Assembly: GCA_001414485.1 (NCBI GenBank)
Contig: LLEY01000010.1
Coordinates: 186,001-250,000 of the forward strand
Direction of reading: 5' to 3'
Length of the DNA stretch: 64,000 bases
DNA from: Calycina herbarum
Taxonomy: Eukaryota; Ascomycota; Leotiomycetes; Helotiales; Pezizellaceae
Under the pieces are notes generated by a model, which saw nothing but the letters and a program-made list of their open reading frames with translations, ran no database searches and was not told the DNA's origin. This document shows, piece by piece, positions 1 through 11,300 of the stretch (the stretch's first letter is position 1; each line of letters begins with the position of its first letter). The position numbers and the translations under genes are program-made.

Positions 1-2337
1 CCTCCCTACTCTCAACCTCATGCTCCAGAAAGTGGCATTGCGGCGCTAGACACCTCATGCTTCCCCCGGGTCCACGTGTCATATTCAGAGATTGTGGTCT
101 AATAGGATTCACAGGCGTAGGGGAGGCGGAATCTTCATCTTCTGAAGGCGGTGATTCGGGAGATGGGGAGGAGGGAGGAGAGGTGGGGGGTGCGGAGGCC
201 ATTTCTATGTCGCCCTCGCTCTCCTCACTCTCACGCGAGTTCTCGGTACGTCCTCTTTTACTATTTGGTGGGAGGATAGCGGGGTGGTCCTCAGCCGGTC
301 TCTTGACACTGACACTCTTGGGTTTCATGCGTGCCGTCTTGCCGGAATGTTGGGGTAGAGTCGGAAGTGCCTTTTGTGAATGCGGAGTCTTCGTGTAGAT
401 TTCTACCTGGGGCGTAGATTTTACCGTTGGTTGTGGTGTAGCAACCTTGCTCGCGGTATCTGAAGCGTCCTTTCCTTGCGCAAGTTTCAATTTCGCCTTA
501 CTAAGCGGGTAAGAATATGGGTCTGGAGACGCCTCTCGGGAGCGGGAAGTAATACTCTCTTTCCATTTTTCATGTGCGGCTTCTCGTTCTGCGCGGGTAG
601 CTACTTCTTTGACTTCTTTCGGTTCGTTAGCGGGTCTCGAGACTGCAGTTTCTACCGGTGTTCCTTGATCATGTAGACCCGAGATATTGGCCGCACTTCC
701 TCTCTCTCGTTTCGCAGGCTCAGAACCAGGTTTAGTTTTCCGTCTATGGATACCTTCGTATTCCGCTGCCTCCGCGAGCCACTCGTCCTCTGAAATCGCC
801 CGAATCTGAACAGCTGTTCTGTTTCCCCTCGATTGTGGTCCACGATAAGGTCTCTTCCTCGCATCCGCCAACTCTTTATCTCGTCTTGTCGCGTTGCAAG
901 TCTTGCCCGTTTCAACGAGGGAAGCATAGATATTCGTACCCTTCCAATCAGCAGGCAGCTGTCTAACGACAACCGTAGACCAAAGTCGAACCATAGCCTT
1001 AGCCAGCGGTGGCCACCAGAAACTCCAACTTGAATATAGAATAGTACTGATACTCGCTGCTGAGAATTTCACGTTCGATGGATCGGATCCTAGAACGAGG
1101 TCCATGATAACTTGGCAAGGATGTACTAAGGTCTCACCGTTCCTGGTTCCCATTGAGGATGTGTTATATTCGGGGTGGCCAGGTATAGAAACCTGTATAG
1201 AAAGGTCTCCTCCCATGACTTCTGGTGTTGCTGATTTCGAAGCGCTCTTTTTCCGTTTGGCAGCCACTGGGGTTGATGACGAGGATGGTGGAGATGATGA
1301 TTTTGCTTGCTTTTTGGTTGGTGAGGCTTGTCGGATTGGTAAAGGTTGGGAGGTCGAACCTTGGCCTAGAAGACCTGCTTTGTGGTTGGCCTCGAGAGTC
1401 TTGTTCTCAGCGACGACCGCTTCGTAAATATCCTTGAAAATGAGTCAGCTGATGTAAATTTGAACTGCAGATTTTACTCACCGTATACGTATTTCGTAAA
1501 AACATATACAGTTTCCTCTTCCTCATATCCGGAAGCGTAATCATATGAGCCAACATCGTCCTAGCATGCTCCTCAAAGAATTCCAATAATCTCGACTCCT
1601 GAAGTCCCCGACCATCAGATAACGCATACTGCATCACAGTCAGCACATCTCTCCAGAACCCAATAATCTCCCCATATCATATCAGCCAAGACCCACAAAC
1701 ATACCTCAAGCAAGAACTCATCAACCTTCAAAACCTTTTTTCTTTCCTTTAGCTCCTCCTCCAAATCCGCACACTGATACAACAACCTAACACTCCACTC
1801 CATCCTATTAAAAAGAGGCTCGTATCTCACGGAAGGAGACATCTTCAACCATCCGCAAAGAGTTCCGATCCAGATCTCTGGTTCGGGATTGGCGTCGATG
1901 GCGTAATATAGAATCTCAGCCTCGAACTCGAAAGGTCCATTTTTGGCTCCTTTGCAAACTGTGGATGGAATTAGTATTCCTTCGATCTAGAAATATCGAC
2001 GAACGAGATCGATTGAAGTGGTGAAATGAAGTTGAAATCTCGCCACCACTCCCCCATGCCTCTTCACCCAAAAATCCAAAATCGAGATGGAAAATTCAAA
2101 CTCACAACTTTTCTCCCCTCCCTTCTCATCCTGTAGCGTCCCCTGAACTCTAAAAGGCCCTCTTAAATTCGTCTCCAATAAATCCACGCATTCCCTCCCA
2201 TCCCTCGTCCATACCTCAGCGTTCAGCACCGAGAATTCGGGCGCCTCCTCTACCGAATCGCAAGTCTTCAAGATCGTCCTGAGATCCGGGTACTTCGTCG
2301 GTTTAGGCGTCGATGACTCGCCTCTGGTATTTACCAT
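1..2337 (-). CDS. Large unrecognised protein, probably nuclear; 3' end beyond the left edge
   Basis: I do not recognise the family. The model joins four exons on the minus strand: 2337-2106, 1958-1705, 1628-1482, and 1432 to the window edge. The introns are 147, 76 and 49 bp, with donors GTGAGT, GTATGT and GTGAGT; the first has a TACTAAT branch site and the second CTGAC. All joins keep frame, giving at least 688 residues with no stop. Residues 1-210 look folded, including a Trp/Leu-rich helical stretch (WSVRLLYQCADLEEELKER). The rest is low-complexity and rich in Ser, Pro, Lys and Glu, with basic patches such as AKRKKSASKSA that could be nuclear signals. Near the edge a C-x4-C-H pair (CLAPQCH) might open a zinc finger. 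I chose the start at 2337 (MVNTRGESS); an in-frame Met at 2418 would add 27 Ser/Arg-rich residues. Confidence 0.7.
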
Positions 2338-3089
2338 CGTGAGTGAGAGCCTCTTGGTGGAAGCGCGATGACGACGAGGTCGTGATGATGATGAGATATT
2401 GGAGTGATGCGAAAACAAACCCAGGGTAGGTAGGGTATCGTATCCCCTCGAGATCTTTAACTCGTGTCAATCGTTCAAGGGCGTGATTCGTAATAGGCCG
2501 TTACTCCCAGTCCTCTCCTCCTGGTCCACCCCTCGTCGACGTCTCTGCAGCTCAAAAAACAAGAGCGCAAGAGCCAAATCAAGAATCGAACAGAGCTCGA
2601 AGTGAGAAGTAGAAGATACTCTTAGGCCGTGTAACGAGATTGCTATTAGGCGCCGAAGGAATGATGAAAATTAGACGTCGTAAAGGTGGAATTGTATGAA
2701 GTTAGTATTAGGTCTAAAAGATCTTTACGCGTCGCGGTACAATTTGGTGAGGTTCGCGTTTGAAACCTTACATATTAGGCCTTAGTGGGATAGGCCGTTG
2801 GTTTTCCAGTGCTAAGCCGATATCAGCTTAGCGTAAACCCACCAGTGGGTGACGATGTGGTCCGTGCACGCTTCAACTCTCTTCCTAAGTAGAACACCAC
2901 TATTTTAAGAGTTTCTAAATAGACTGGAAGGCTTTCAACGATTGTTAATAACCTTATTAAGAATTTAGTTCAGTAAAATAGTTCTAGTTAGTTAGATTTT
3001 TTTAGGTCTATATAGGTAAAAGGTAGAGAAAGATACTAGAGCAGCTGAGAATAAGATAAGATTTAGCCTTTAGTATATTTAGAATGCCG
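2338..3089. other. Intergenic stretch upstream of the left-edge gene, grading into RIP DNA
   Basis: No gene is visible. It holds the putative promoter side of the minus-strand gene at 1-2337. Base composition is gene-like to about 2880 and then becomes abruptly AT-rich and poor in CA/TG, up to the Tc1-like transposon. Confidence 0.6.
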
Positions 3090-3091
3090 TA

Positions 3092-5184
3092 TAAGGGCTA
3101 ATATCTAGTGAGTGCTACGAGGGGTCTAAGCGTACTTTGTCTGCCGTAGTAGCCTCTACCTAATATACTATAGTAATAGCTAGAAGTTATAATAATAAGT
3201 TAGAATATATAACGTGGTTTATTAGAACTCTACGTATATTAGAACTCTACGTACTTCAAAACCTATATAAAAAACGTCTGTATATAACTGTATACTTTAC
3301 GTATTTATTTATAAAAAAATCTGAAATTGAAATCTTAGTTTTATTACTATATAAACAAATAATATTTGGAATTTTAGACGCTTACTAATTATAATCGCTA
3401 AGTTATCAAAGAAATAAAAAAGACAACTATGATTACAGAGGTAATTTTAAGCGAATCGTTGATTATAATTAGTAAGCGTCTAAAAAACCTAAAAATCATT
3501 TCTTTATATAGTAATAAACTAAGATTTCTATTTCAGATTTTTTTATAAATAAATACGTAAAGTATACAGTTATATACAGACGTTTTTTATATAGGTTTTA
3601 AAGTACGCAGGGTTCTAATATACGCAGGGTTCTGATAAACTATGTTATATATATATAAAATAAAGCTATTTACACTCTCTATCTATTTAACCCTAGAAAT
3701 TATTATCTTCTTTATTATTAATACACTTTTAAGTAGTATCTTATATATCTAAAATAATATTATTTATTATCTCTTAAGATATCTTATTCTACTTCTTCTT
3801 CTACGTCTTATAAAGCTCCTTCCTTATAGTTATCTTAAAGTCTCTCTTCCTAAGTTAAGCTCTTATATATACCTAATAGTGCTTAATAGAGTTAAGATCC
3901 GGTGACTAAGAAGAGTAGAAATAGCGGCAGATAGAGTTATAGGTAAAAGTTTCTCTTATACTCTAAGTAATATAAGAAGAGGTATTATCTATAGCTAAGT
4001 ATATCTCCTCTTCTCTAAGTCTCTTAAGTTCTTATATCTAAGGTATAAGCTTTAGCTTAAAGTAGGATATATAAAGCCTATACTAATCTACCTCTCTCTT
4101 AATTCTATTCTCTCGTATAATTCTTCTATTTCTTATAAAGATGTCCTCGCTTATACGTTTCCTAGAAGGCTTACGTTCTCTTACTTCCTAATCTCTCTCC
4201 TTTATAACTTCTACCTACTAAAACATTATATATAAGAACCTGTTCTACGTCTTATTCCTGTTCTTAAGGTCCTCTAACGCTTCTACTATTTCCTCGTTTG
4301 TCTTATACTCAAAGATATAACAAGGGCCGGCAGGTTATTCTAGATATATAGAACTAAAGAACTGCCTATCCGAGTACCTCTTTATAGTCTCCTTCTTAAC
4401 GTTCTTATAGTAGTACTTAGTATACGAGTTATACTAACAACGGTTAATACCCTTAAGCTTAAGGCGTATTAACGTAGCGTCTATAAAGACAACTTATATT
4501 AAGTTAACCTTAAGTAATCGGTAGGCAGCCTCTATACGCGCTTCTATTAACTTAGAAGTTAACTCTAGCTTAAACCCGCCTACTGAAAAGGAGTAACCAG
4601 CGTCGTATATTACTTATTATAAGGAGGACTTAGAGAGGTTTTTAGACTCGTCTTTGTTATTACATAGGCCGAGTTCAGTAAGGAGAGTAATATCACTCTT
4701 ACGTCGGTTCTCGCAGGTAGCAGTAACGTAGTCGACAATCGTTTTTCGAAGAGAGAGAGTAAGCTTAAGAGGGGTTCTAGAACACAGTCTATTCTAACAG
4801 TTAACAATCTCTTATAAAGGTCCCTCACACGTTCCACCACTTCTAGTCCGTTGTCTATTCTCCTTAGCCCTTTGGCGTATATCCTAGACAGCTCTTGTAG
4901 AAACAGGGACATTAGGGGGTATCGCGTGTATCTAGATAGCTACTTCTTATAGGGAGTCGCGTACCTCTAAAGAAGAGATAATTAAAGTACGTTAGCTAAC
5001 TAGAATTTCTCTGCGTAAGGTCTTATAGACTATGTCGGCCCTGCCTTTAGTTCTCCGGTGTTTTTTAGCTATAATAAAGTATATTGGTTGTATAATTATT
5101 AAAAAGGAGTGTTTATTTACATCTGGTGTTGAGGCTGACAGACGCTCAGACCCCCTCGTGGCACTCACTAGATATTAGCCCTTG
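3092..5184 (-). mobile_element. Tc1-like DNA transposon, RIP-inactivated, with a MITE inside
   Basis: The ends are inverted repeats of about 35 bp (left starts TAAGGGCTAATATCTAGTGA, right is its complement with C in place of the first T), flanked by TA duplications at 3090-3091 and 5185-5186. The minus strand encodes a broken Tc1/mariner transposase. A helix-turn-helix part lies around 4.6-4.8 kb, and the DDE_3 catalytic part lies around 3.85-4.5 kb with FIDATLIRLK, AIDNTSSYI and the family hallmark SPDLN. The frame is full of TAA/TAG. Without the inserted 434-bp MITE the element is about 1.66 kb, normal for Tc1-like elements. The 100-residue open frame at 4610-4912 is an out-of-frame shadow of the transposase. 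Confidence 0.85.
3212..3645. mobile_element. Foldback MITE copy 1 (434 bp, almost entirely inverted repeat)
   Basis: The two halves are reverse complements over about 150 bp each (from ACGTGGTTTATTAGAACTCT at the left to the matching right end) around a short centre, with a second inner palindrome near 3383-3480. TA duplications flank it at 3210-3211 and 3646-3647. There is no coding capacity. The terminal bases match those of the pogo-type transposons at 54.9-64 kb in this window, and a second copy of the same length lies at 57389-58955. It sits between the left TIR and the transposase end of the Tc1-like element. Confidence 0.9.
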
Positions 5185-5186
5185 TA

Positions 5187-6398
5187 ATAGAGAGACTCTT
5201 AATAACTATGTTGATTCTATATAAAAGAAAAAGATAAAATTAAAATTAAAATTAGGAGCTCTAAATACAAGGTATATATATTTATTTATAAAACGTTATA
5301 AAAACATCATCATAGTAAGTATAGAACTAGTTCTTTATATAATAATTTCGCCCACTGCAGAGGCGCTGCTGCGCCTGAGGTACTAATTCATAGAGTTACA
5401 ACTCTCGACAATCACAATGGAACAATAAAGCATGTAGATAATAATGATTGTGATTGTTGATTCATCAATTGAGTATTCCTATAACCATACATACATACAC
5501 TCCACTCCCCTCTCCCATCATCGCCCCTTCAACCTTGCCTCCCTTTAGTAAAGTTTCAGCTCAGGTTACAATCTTCCCCAGCTTTTCAGCTCTTCACCAC
5601 TTCCAATCCTAATCCTACCCCAAGACAAGTGGACAATCCAAGCAATCGTAAAAAGTGACGAAGAAAAAAAAAAGAGGTATCCCAGGCCATAATGCGAAAT
5701 CATGTAATCCAATCCATCATCCCAAACTTTCGAATCACTTCCTCTGCATCCGAAAATCCATCTCCCCCAAACGCAAATATGACTTCAGCCACCCAGACAA
5801 AGCACAAAGACAAGATTAACCGCCCGTGCAATGAATACTATAGATGAAATGCCGAGCCTGTCAAGCATTTGGAAAAACGCAAGCCATGAAAATTGTGACG
5901 CAGAAAAGAAACTCCCAAATTGATGTTTGGTGATACGCTGGGTGTGTGCATCTGTAGACCAAGGCACCACAAAAAAGAACGCCTCAAGGTCAGGATGATT
6001 TGATGCCAGTGATGTCCACCGGTCTGTATGTATTCGTATCTCTTTGTTCGCCTTTGAGGAGGTTCTTATCCTCCTCCATCCCTTCGTATGCTGGTGACCT
6101 GATTCGACAAAAGAAAAAAAAAGTGATCCGCTACAGTATGGTGCGTTTTTGCGAGCGGGGTATGGTATCGATTGTATAAAATGTGACTTGTTTTCATGGT
6201 ATTAAACGCCCGAAATGCAGTAATTTGAGTTGAGTTGACTATGTAGTCATGATTGACCCAATGGTCGAGTCCGTTTGCGTGCTTCATGACAATTTTCATT
6301 ATGATATTAGGAAACTCGTAGGTCGTTTCGTCTGTCCGATTTGCCCAAATACGTATCATGAATCGATTATGTGTTCGTTTGGGGCTTGTCGAGTCAAT
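5187..6398. other. Repeat flank and 3' region of samB
   Basis: 5187-5340 is RIP-like flank of the transposon. From about 5350 the composition is gene-like and T/C-rich, without a convincing frame. The part next to 6398 would hold the 3' untranslated region of samB. Confidence 0.5.
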
Positions 6399-8345
6399 TT
6401 ATTGAGTAGCTGCAACACACCAATGCCTGTGGAATACCCATGCACTCTTTTGGCACTCTTTGCTGCAGTATTTCGTCCTCCTGCATCTCCGGCATTTCGC
6501 AAACTGCCTGGTATATTCTTCCCACTTCCCACATTGGTAGTAAGCACACTGTCTGATGCCTCCTCTGCTATCGTCCTTTCGGCACAAATTCCGCATCACA
6601 ACTCCTGCCCAATATTGCATATCTTGGCTGTGGTGTCTGACGGTGAACTTTTCCACTAGTGGGAAGATGTTGAAATCGTCTGGAAGAAGGTACTCTTCTT
6701 CCTCTGAATCGCAAGCCGAGCTGCATGCCGTAGGTGAGGAGGAGGAGGATGGCGAAAACGAATTGGACTCATCGACATCTAGAAGATGAAGTTCCGATCC
6801 AATCTTGAGTTTTGGTACAAGATGCGATCGTTGGAAATACGAACGCAAGTTACAGTATTTAGAAACATAGGCGAGTAACTGAAGTGACATGAGAACATCT
6901 TCGTCTCTTGGCATCGCAGCCAGAACTTGTCCATTCGTGGGGGTTGGTCTGTCGAGAAGATATCGAGGGATCGTGGCATTGGGCATAACTGGAGGGGTAT
7001 TCGCGACGGTTGTTTGGGCTGGAGAGAGGCCCATAGTTGGGCCAGTAGGGGTTGTGGCGTCATTAATCATGCTGCCATCAAGGACAGAACGATGGGTGAT
7101 ATTAAAGGTCCCAGCATCTTGGGCTTCTGATACAGTTGGGGTGGTTAGTCCAAGGGGGGTCTCGACTGCTGTGATCATGCTATCCCCCTCGTCCATGCTA
7201 ATGTCCTGTATATTGATTGGTGATTGGATCTCACCAGCGGTAACTGTGCTAACGCCTGACATTTCTGGATCCCCAGACTCATCAGATGCCATGCTATCAG
7301 CGCTGGGGTCTTCCTGATCCCCAGCCATTGATGCTTGATGCCTGATTGACGGTCTTCTGCGGGAACGAACTGCAGGGGCAGACATCGAGGTAGGTCGAAC
7401 TGTTGGTGACCTCAATTGATTAGGAGGAGGTAGAGGCGTGGTGGGAGATTCTGGTTGAGAGGTCATGCCGCTATGAATTCCCGGAACCATGGATGGCAGA
7501 CGATCCACATCACGAACGGGCCTGAGATTGAACCCATCTGCAGCATCCATCGAAGGAACGGCAGAAGCCAGTGGCTGTATGTTGTGTCGGGAAGGAGGCA
7601 AAAAGTGTTGTCTGGCATCTTGAGCTCTGTGGTGATGATGGTGGTGGTGTCTGTGAACGGAAAAGGTGGTTCGTTCAGGGGGTGATGTGACTGCAAAGGC
7701 TGGCCCGGTGGGTGTTATTTCCATTGGGTCGGTCGCGGTCAAAGGAGGATTGGCAAAAGTGGCGGGGATCTCGATTGATGGCGGAGGAGCTTGTCTCCTC
7801 GAAGGTCTGAATTCGGACTCGAATCGTGAGACACGGTTCCCAAATGAAGCCCCTTTGTGGGAGCTTCGATGCTCCCCCGACCGAGAATGGTGACGAGATT
7901 CAGCCAACGCCTTATTCTTCGCCTCCTCTGCCTTTTCTCGACACCTATCAACCACCTTGATGTAATTATCGAGTATAGTAGCAATTACGGGGACCATGTC
8001 CGCTTCCACAACTCTGGTGCGGACATTCTCCGATCCTCGGACCCCAATGTTCACCACGCATTGAAATGCCAAATTCCATTTCCACATATCCATCATATCC
8101 TTACTCCTACCAGCCTTCAAGAGGCATACTAGCCTCTCTACGCCGCCATCGACTGTGAGGATGTCCCTAATTCGGGCCGAGGAAGTGGTAAGATAGGCAA
8201 GATGGTTGAGGGAATTGATGAGAGGGAGCGTTGATGTGCAGTCGAGGGCTCTGCGATCGTACAGGGCCGTTGTGATGCCCACGGATGCCTTGTTGACATT
8301 TGGGATACTGAAATTGACTTCCCTCATGATGAGGTTGTGCCGCAA
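6399..8345 (-). CDS. samB: MYND-type zinc finger protein, SamB/MUB1 family
   Basis: A single uninterrupted frame of 648 residues. The N-terminus (residues 7-125: MREVNFSIPNVNKASVGITT then armadillo-like helices) is the conserved start of the SamB/Mub1 family. Residues ~140-460 are disordered and Ser/Pro-rich, with a poly-His run near residue 240. A second conserved block starts near residue 470. The C-terminus carries the MYND finger: Cys600, Cys605, Cys618, Cys621, Cys627, Cys631, His639 and Cys643. In yeast Mub1 works with the ubiquitin ligase Ubr2 in degrading the proteasome regulator Rpn4. In Aspergillus nidulans samB affects development of conidium-bearing cells. By family convention translation may begin at the second Met (8327). 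A long pyrimidine-rich leader precedes it. Identity is firm; function is inferred from the family. Confidence 0.93.
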   Translation of the reverse strand: MRHNLIMREVNFSIPNVNKASVGITTALYDRRALDCTSTLPLINSLNHLAYLTTSSARIRDILTVDGGVERLVCLLKAGRSKDMMDMWKWNLAFQCVVNIGVRGSENVRTRVVEADMVPVIATILDNYIKVVDRCREKAEEAKNKALAESRHHSRSGEHRSSHKGASFGNRVSRFESEFRPSRRQAPPPSIEIPATFANPPLTATDPMEITPTGPAFAVTSPPERTTFSVHRHHHHHHHRAQDARQHFLPPSRHNIQPLASAVPSMDAADGFNLRPVRDVDRLPSMVPGIHSGMTSQPESPTTPLPPPNQLRSPTVRPTSMSAPAVRSRRRPSIRHQASMAGDQEDPSADSMASDESGDPEMSGVSTVTAGEIQSPINIQDISMDEGDSMITAVETPLGLTTPTVSEAQDAGTFNITHRSVLDGSMINDATTPTGPTMGLSPAQTTVANTPPVMPNATIPRYLLDRPTPTNGQVLAAMPRDEDVLMSLQLLAYVSKYCNLRSYFQRSHLVPKLKIGSELHLLDVDESNSFSPSSSSSPTACSSACDSEEEEYLLPDDFNIFPLVEKFTVRHHSQDMQYWAGVVMRNLCRKDDSRGGIRQCAYYQCGKWEEYTRQFAKCRRCRRTKYCSKECQKSAWVFHRHWCVAATQ

Positions 8346-11300
8346 TATCGCGGTGTAGGAAGGGGGTTATTCGTCGTCTGAGTGTTTCAGCTGTCAGAGA
8401 GACGATGTTTTGAGTGTAAGAAGTCAAGCTGATGTAGCTTGCTTGGATGAAAACTCGAAAATGCCGGTCGGAATTCTGACGGGGAAATCAAAGTAGTTTG
8501 CGGTGGTGGGTAGTAAATGTAGGATGACTCGTGGTAGGGCGTGATTCGAATGCCGGTCGCCTCGAGGAATTACGCTATCGAAGCACTGGGTATGCAGTGA
8601 AAGAATCGAACAAACAGCGGACGATTATCGAGAAGGGTATAATATGGTATGTAGATTCGAAAATTCGATGGGGCGAGAAGGGGGAAGGTAGGAGAAGTCG
8701 GAGGAGGTTGGGATGATTGAGGTTGAGGGTGATTTGCAATCGAGGGAGTTTGGATTGGGATTCGGAGAAGAGTGTAGTTCGGGAGTTTCTCTGGGGCGAC
8801 GACGGGTATAATCAGTAGCCCAGACAGACTTTCTCGCAACACCTTTTCTTCACGATGGGATGTTGTTCGTTGGTCGTCTTTCTTGGGTGGAGAGTGAAAG
8901 AAGAATCTGAGAGATTGTTGGAACAGAGACGGATTCGAGGCGAGGAACCTAACGAAAACGGCCGTGCTTTGATTAGGGTGGTGGTGGTGCCGCTGAAATT
9001 GCGAGGGTTGGAGTTTTAGAATGCCAAGAGGGGGGGGAGACAATGCAAGAGACTCGTGAATGGAATGAAATTGCCGGCACCGATTATTCTCCAAGGGGGA
9101 AGAGGGTCGAGTTGAGGAGAGGGAGAATAGGTGGAGAGGGAGGATAGGTAGAGAGGGAGAGGATGAGGTTGGATGCGTTGTTTCGAGGGGAGAGCGAGAG
9201 GAGGTGTGACGGCGGAAAATGGGGTCTATAGCTGGCGACTGAGAGTATTGTTTTCCGCTGGGCTGGGCTGCTTAGGCTTGGCAGTTTTGGCGGTTCTAAG
9301 AGTCACGCAACACTGAGGGAACGGAAGGGACACGCTGAAAGTAACCTTCGATGGGGGGCGAAATGCGAAATGCGAAATGCGAAAAACCAGTGGGCATCGA
9401 AGGCGTGGAAGCCCGTCCACTACAGCCCTCAGGGTACTGGTCTTGTTTAGCAGTTGCTTTGCGGGCAGCGGTGAGCCTGAGTCAGCCAGAGCGGCGAAGG
9501 GTCGTGGCATTTGATATCAAATTTGCCTCCATCGCGATCGTCTGGATTACTTGCTATTTTCCGGCTACAGTACCAGTACTTACAAACTGACTTCGTATCT
9601 GCAGCACCAGAAGGATTACCATTACTTTCTTTGGACCTCGTCTGAAAAGAGGTCTCGAAGCATGTTTGTACTTCAAAATCAGCACCATCCAGGGCAAGCA
9701 AGCAAGCAAGCAGGAAGCAGGAAGCAGAGGTTCAACGCAGTCAAAGCGAAGCCCAAGCCATGGAACAGCGGTTCCCGGCCTTCCAGAAACTGTTTATCAA
9801 CAAAAACATGCCATCATCAAAATATTGACACCTCCGGTCCTATCACCCAGCAAAAGCTCAGAGTACAAAGGTCAACAAAGTTATCCATCAACCCAAAACC
9901 ACAACACAACAATTTCGATGCCAAAAGACAAGATAAAAAAAAGTAGATTTTAAAGAGCCTAAAGATGGCGGCGTTTCAAAAACGCGGACAAGCTGCAGCA
10001 GCGGAAGCAGGACTTCAGGCTGGAAGCGCCTGCGCCAAAGAGGCGAGAGGCGTAGGGACATGCAACAGAGCCAGCCATAAGTTCCAGCCTCTTCCGCTTG
10101 ACACTACAGTCTTCTTTCAGGTCTTAAAAACTGATGGATTATTGAATTCTGTCGAGGGCACCAAGGAGTCGAGCTAAACAAGGCCATTCTCATGTCTTAG
10201 ACTCTTGCCTAGGTAGCCTCATGCGTATCAGATCCCCTTCAGGCAGGTTCGAGGCGAAATTATCAGGGACACCAGCGCAGTCTCACTTCCGTGCATCGCA
10301 TCGCATCGCATCGGAGAAATGCTCTTCTCTCCGCCGCCGTACTTGATACTTCCATGTCCCACGCGGATCATGCATGCTTGATTATGCTTGGTGTTGCAGT
10401 TGCTGCTTTTGCTGCTTTCGCTGCTTATGCTGGTGGTGGTTGCCCTTCCAGGTGCTCTTGCCTGCTCTTGCCTGCTCTCCGTACGGCTTTGCGCCCATCG
10501 GCACGGGAGCTGCCATGCCCAGCGAATTTTGGTCTTGTTGAGGAAACCTAAAATGCCCCTCTCCTCTCAGACCCCTCCCGAGTCCCGAGTCCATCTCGGG
10601 AAGATCAGACCAAACCAAAAGTGTCACAACTGTCACTTCATCCTACCTACCTTTTCAAGCTTTCAACTGGCATTTAGCTTCTAGAAAGACGAGAAGACCT
10701 AGGTTACCACCCTACCCTCGATACATGGCCTCATAACCCCATCCACCGAGCAAGTGGATTGGGTATGAGGATCAAAATATTGAACTACCCCCGAGTGCCC
10801 TCGACGTTCATCCTTTCCCAACTCGGCGACACCTATCGCGGATCTGCCAATCGAACGACTTCTCCGCAAGCCAGCCGCGATCCGTCACCTCGGCCTGGCG
10901 TCAACCAAGTCTACTCCAGCGCTTAAACTCCCTCACCAGCCTTGAATTAGCTCTGGTTCGCACGCCAACTCCTCCTCCACCCGTCCACTCACTCCCTCCC
11001 TCCAGACGCCTATTCAAAGCGTCAAAAATGCTGAATCGATGCGCCAAACTTCTCTCCTCGACTGCTCTGCTGGCGGAGAATTGACACCATTTGACGCGGA
11101 TGGCGCGCGAGATCCACCACGATATGCTTTGATGTGTACCCTCAAGCCTCCCATCCTGCACACCATCCTGCAAGGCTCAGTCTGCACAGAACTTCACGGC
11201 CCGCAATGCGACCAGCCTGGTGAGGAGAACATGGTGATGGTGTTGTTGCCGAGTCTTCTAACAGGTTGGAGTTTTCAAAAAGAGGGGAAGTTCCCTCACC

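Noticed and set aside
4610..4912. 100-codon frame in the Tc1-like element
   Set aside because: Out of phase with the transposase readable through SPDLN; a chance frame.
8570..9094. 174-codon open frame upstream of samB, minus strand
   Set aside because: Low-complexity Pro/Ser/His translation, no family pattern, in the pyrimidine-rich leader of samB; other phases are open as well.
10291..10551. 86-codon frame with an Ala-rich hydrophobic stretch and cysteines (possible small secreted protein)
   Set aside because: The hydrophobic run comes from a GCTGCT-type simple repeat; two other frames over the same bases are also open; no splice or family support.
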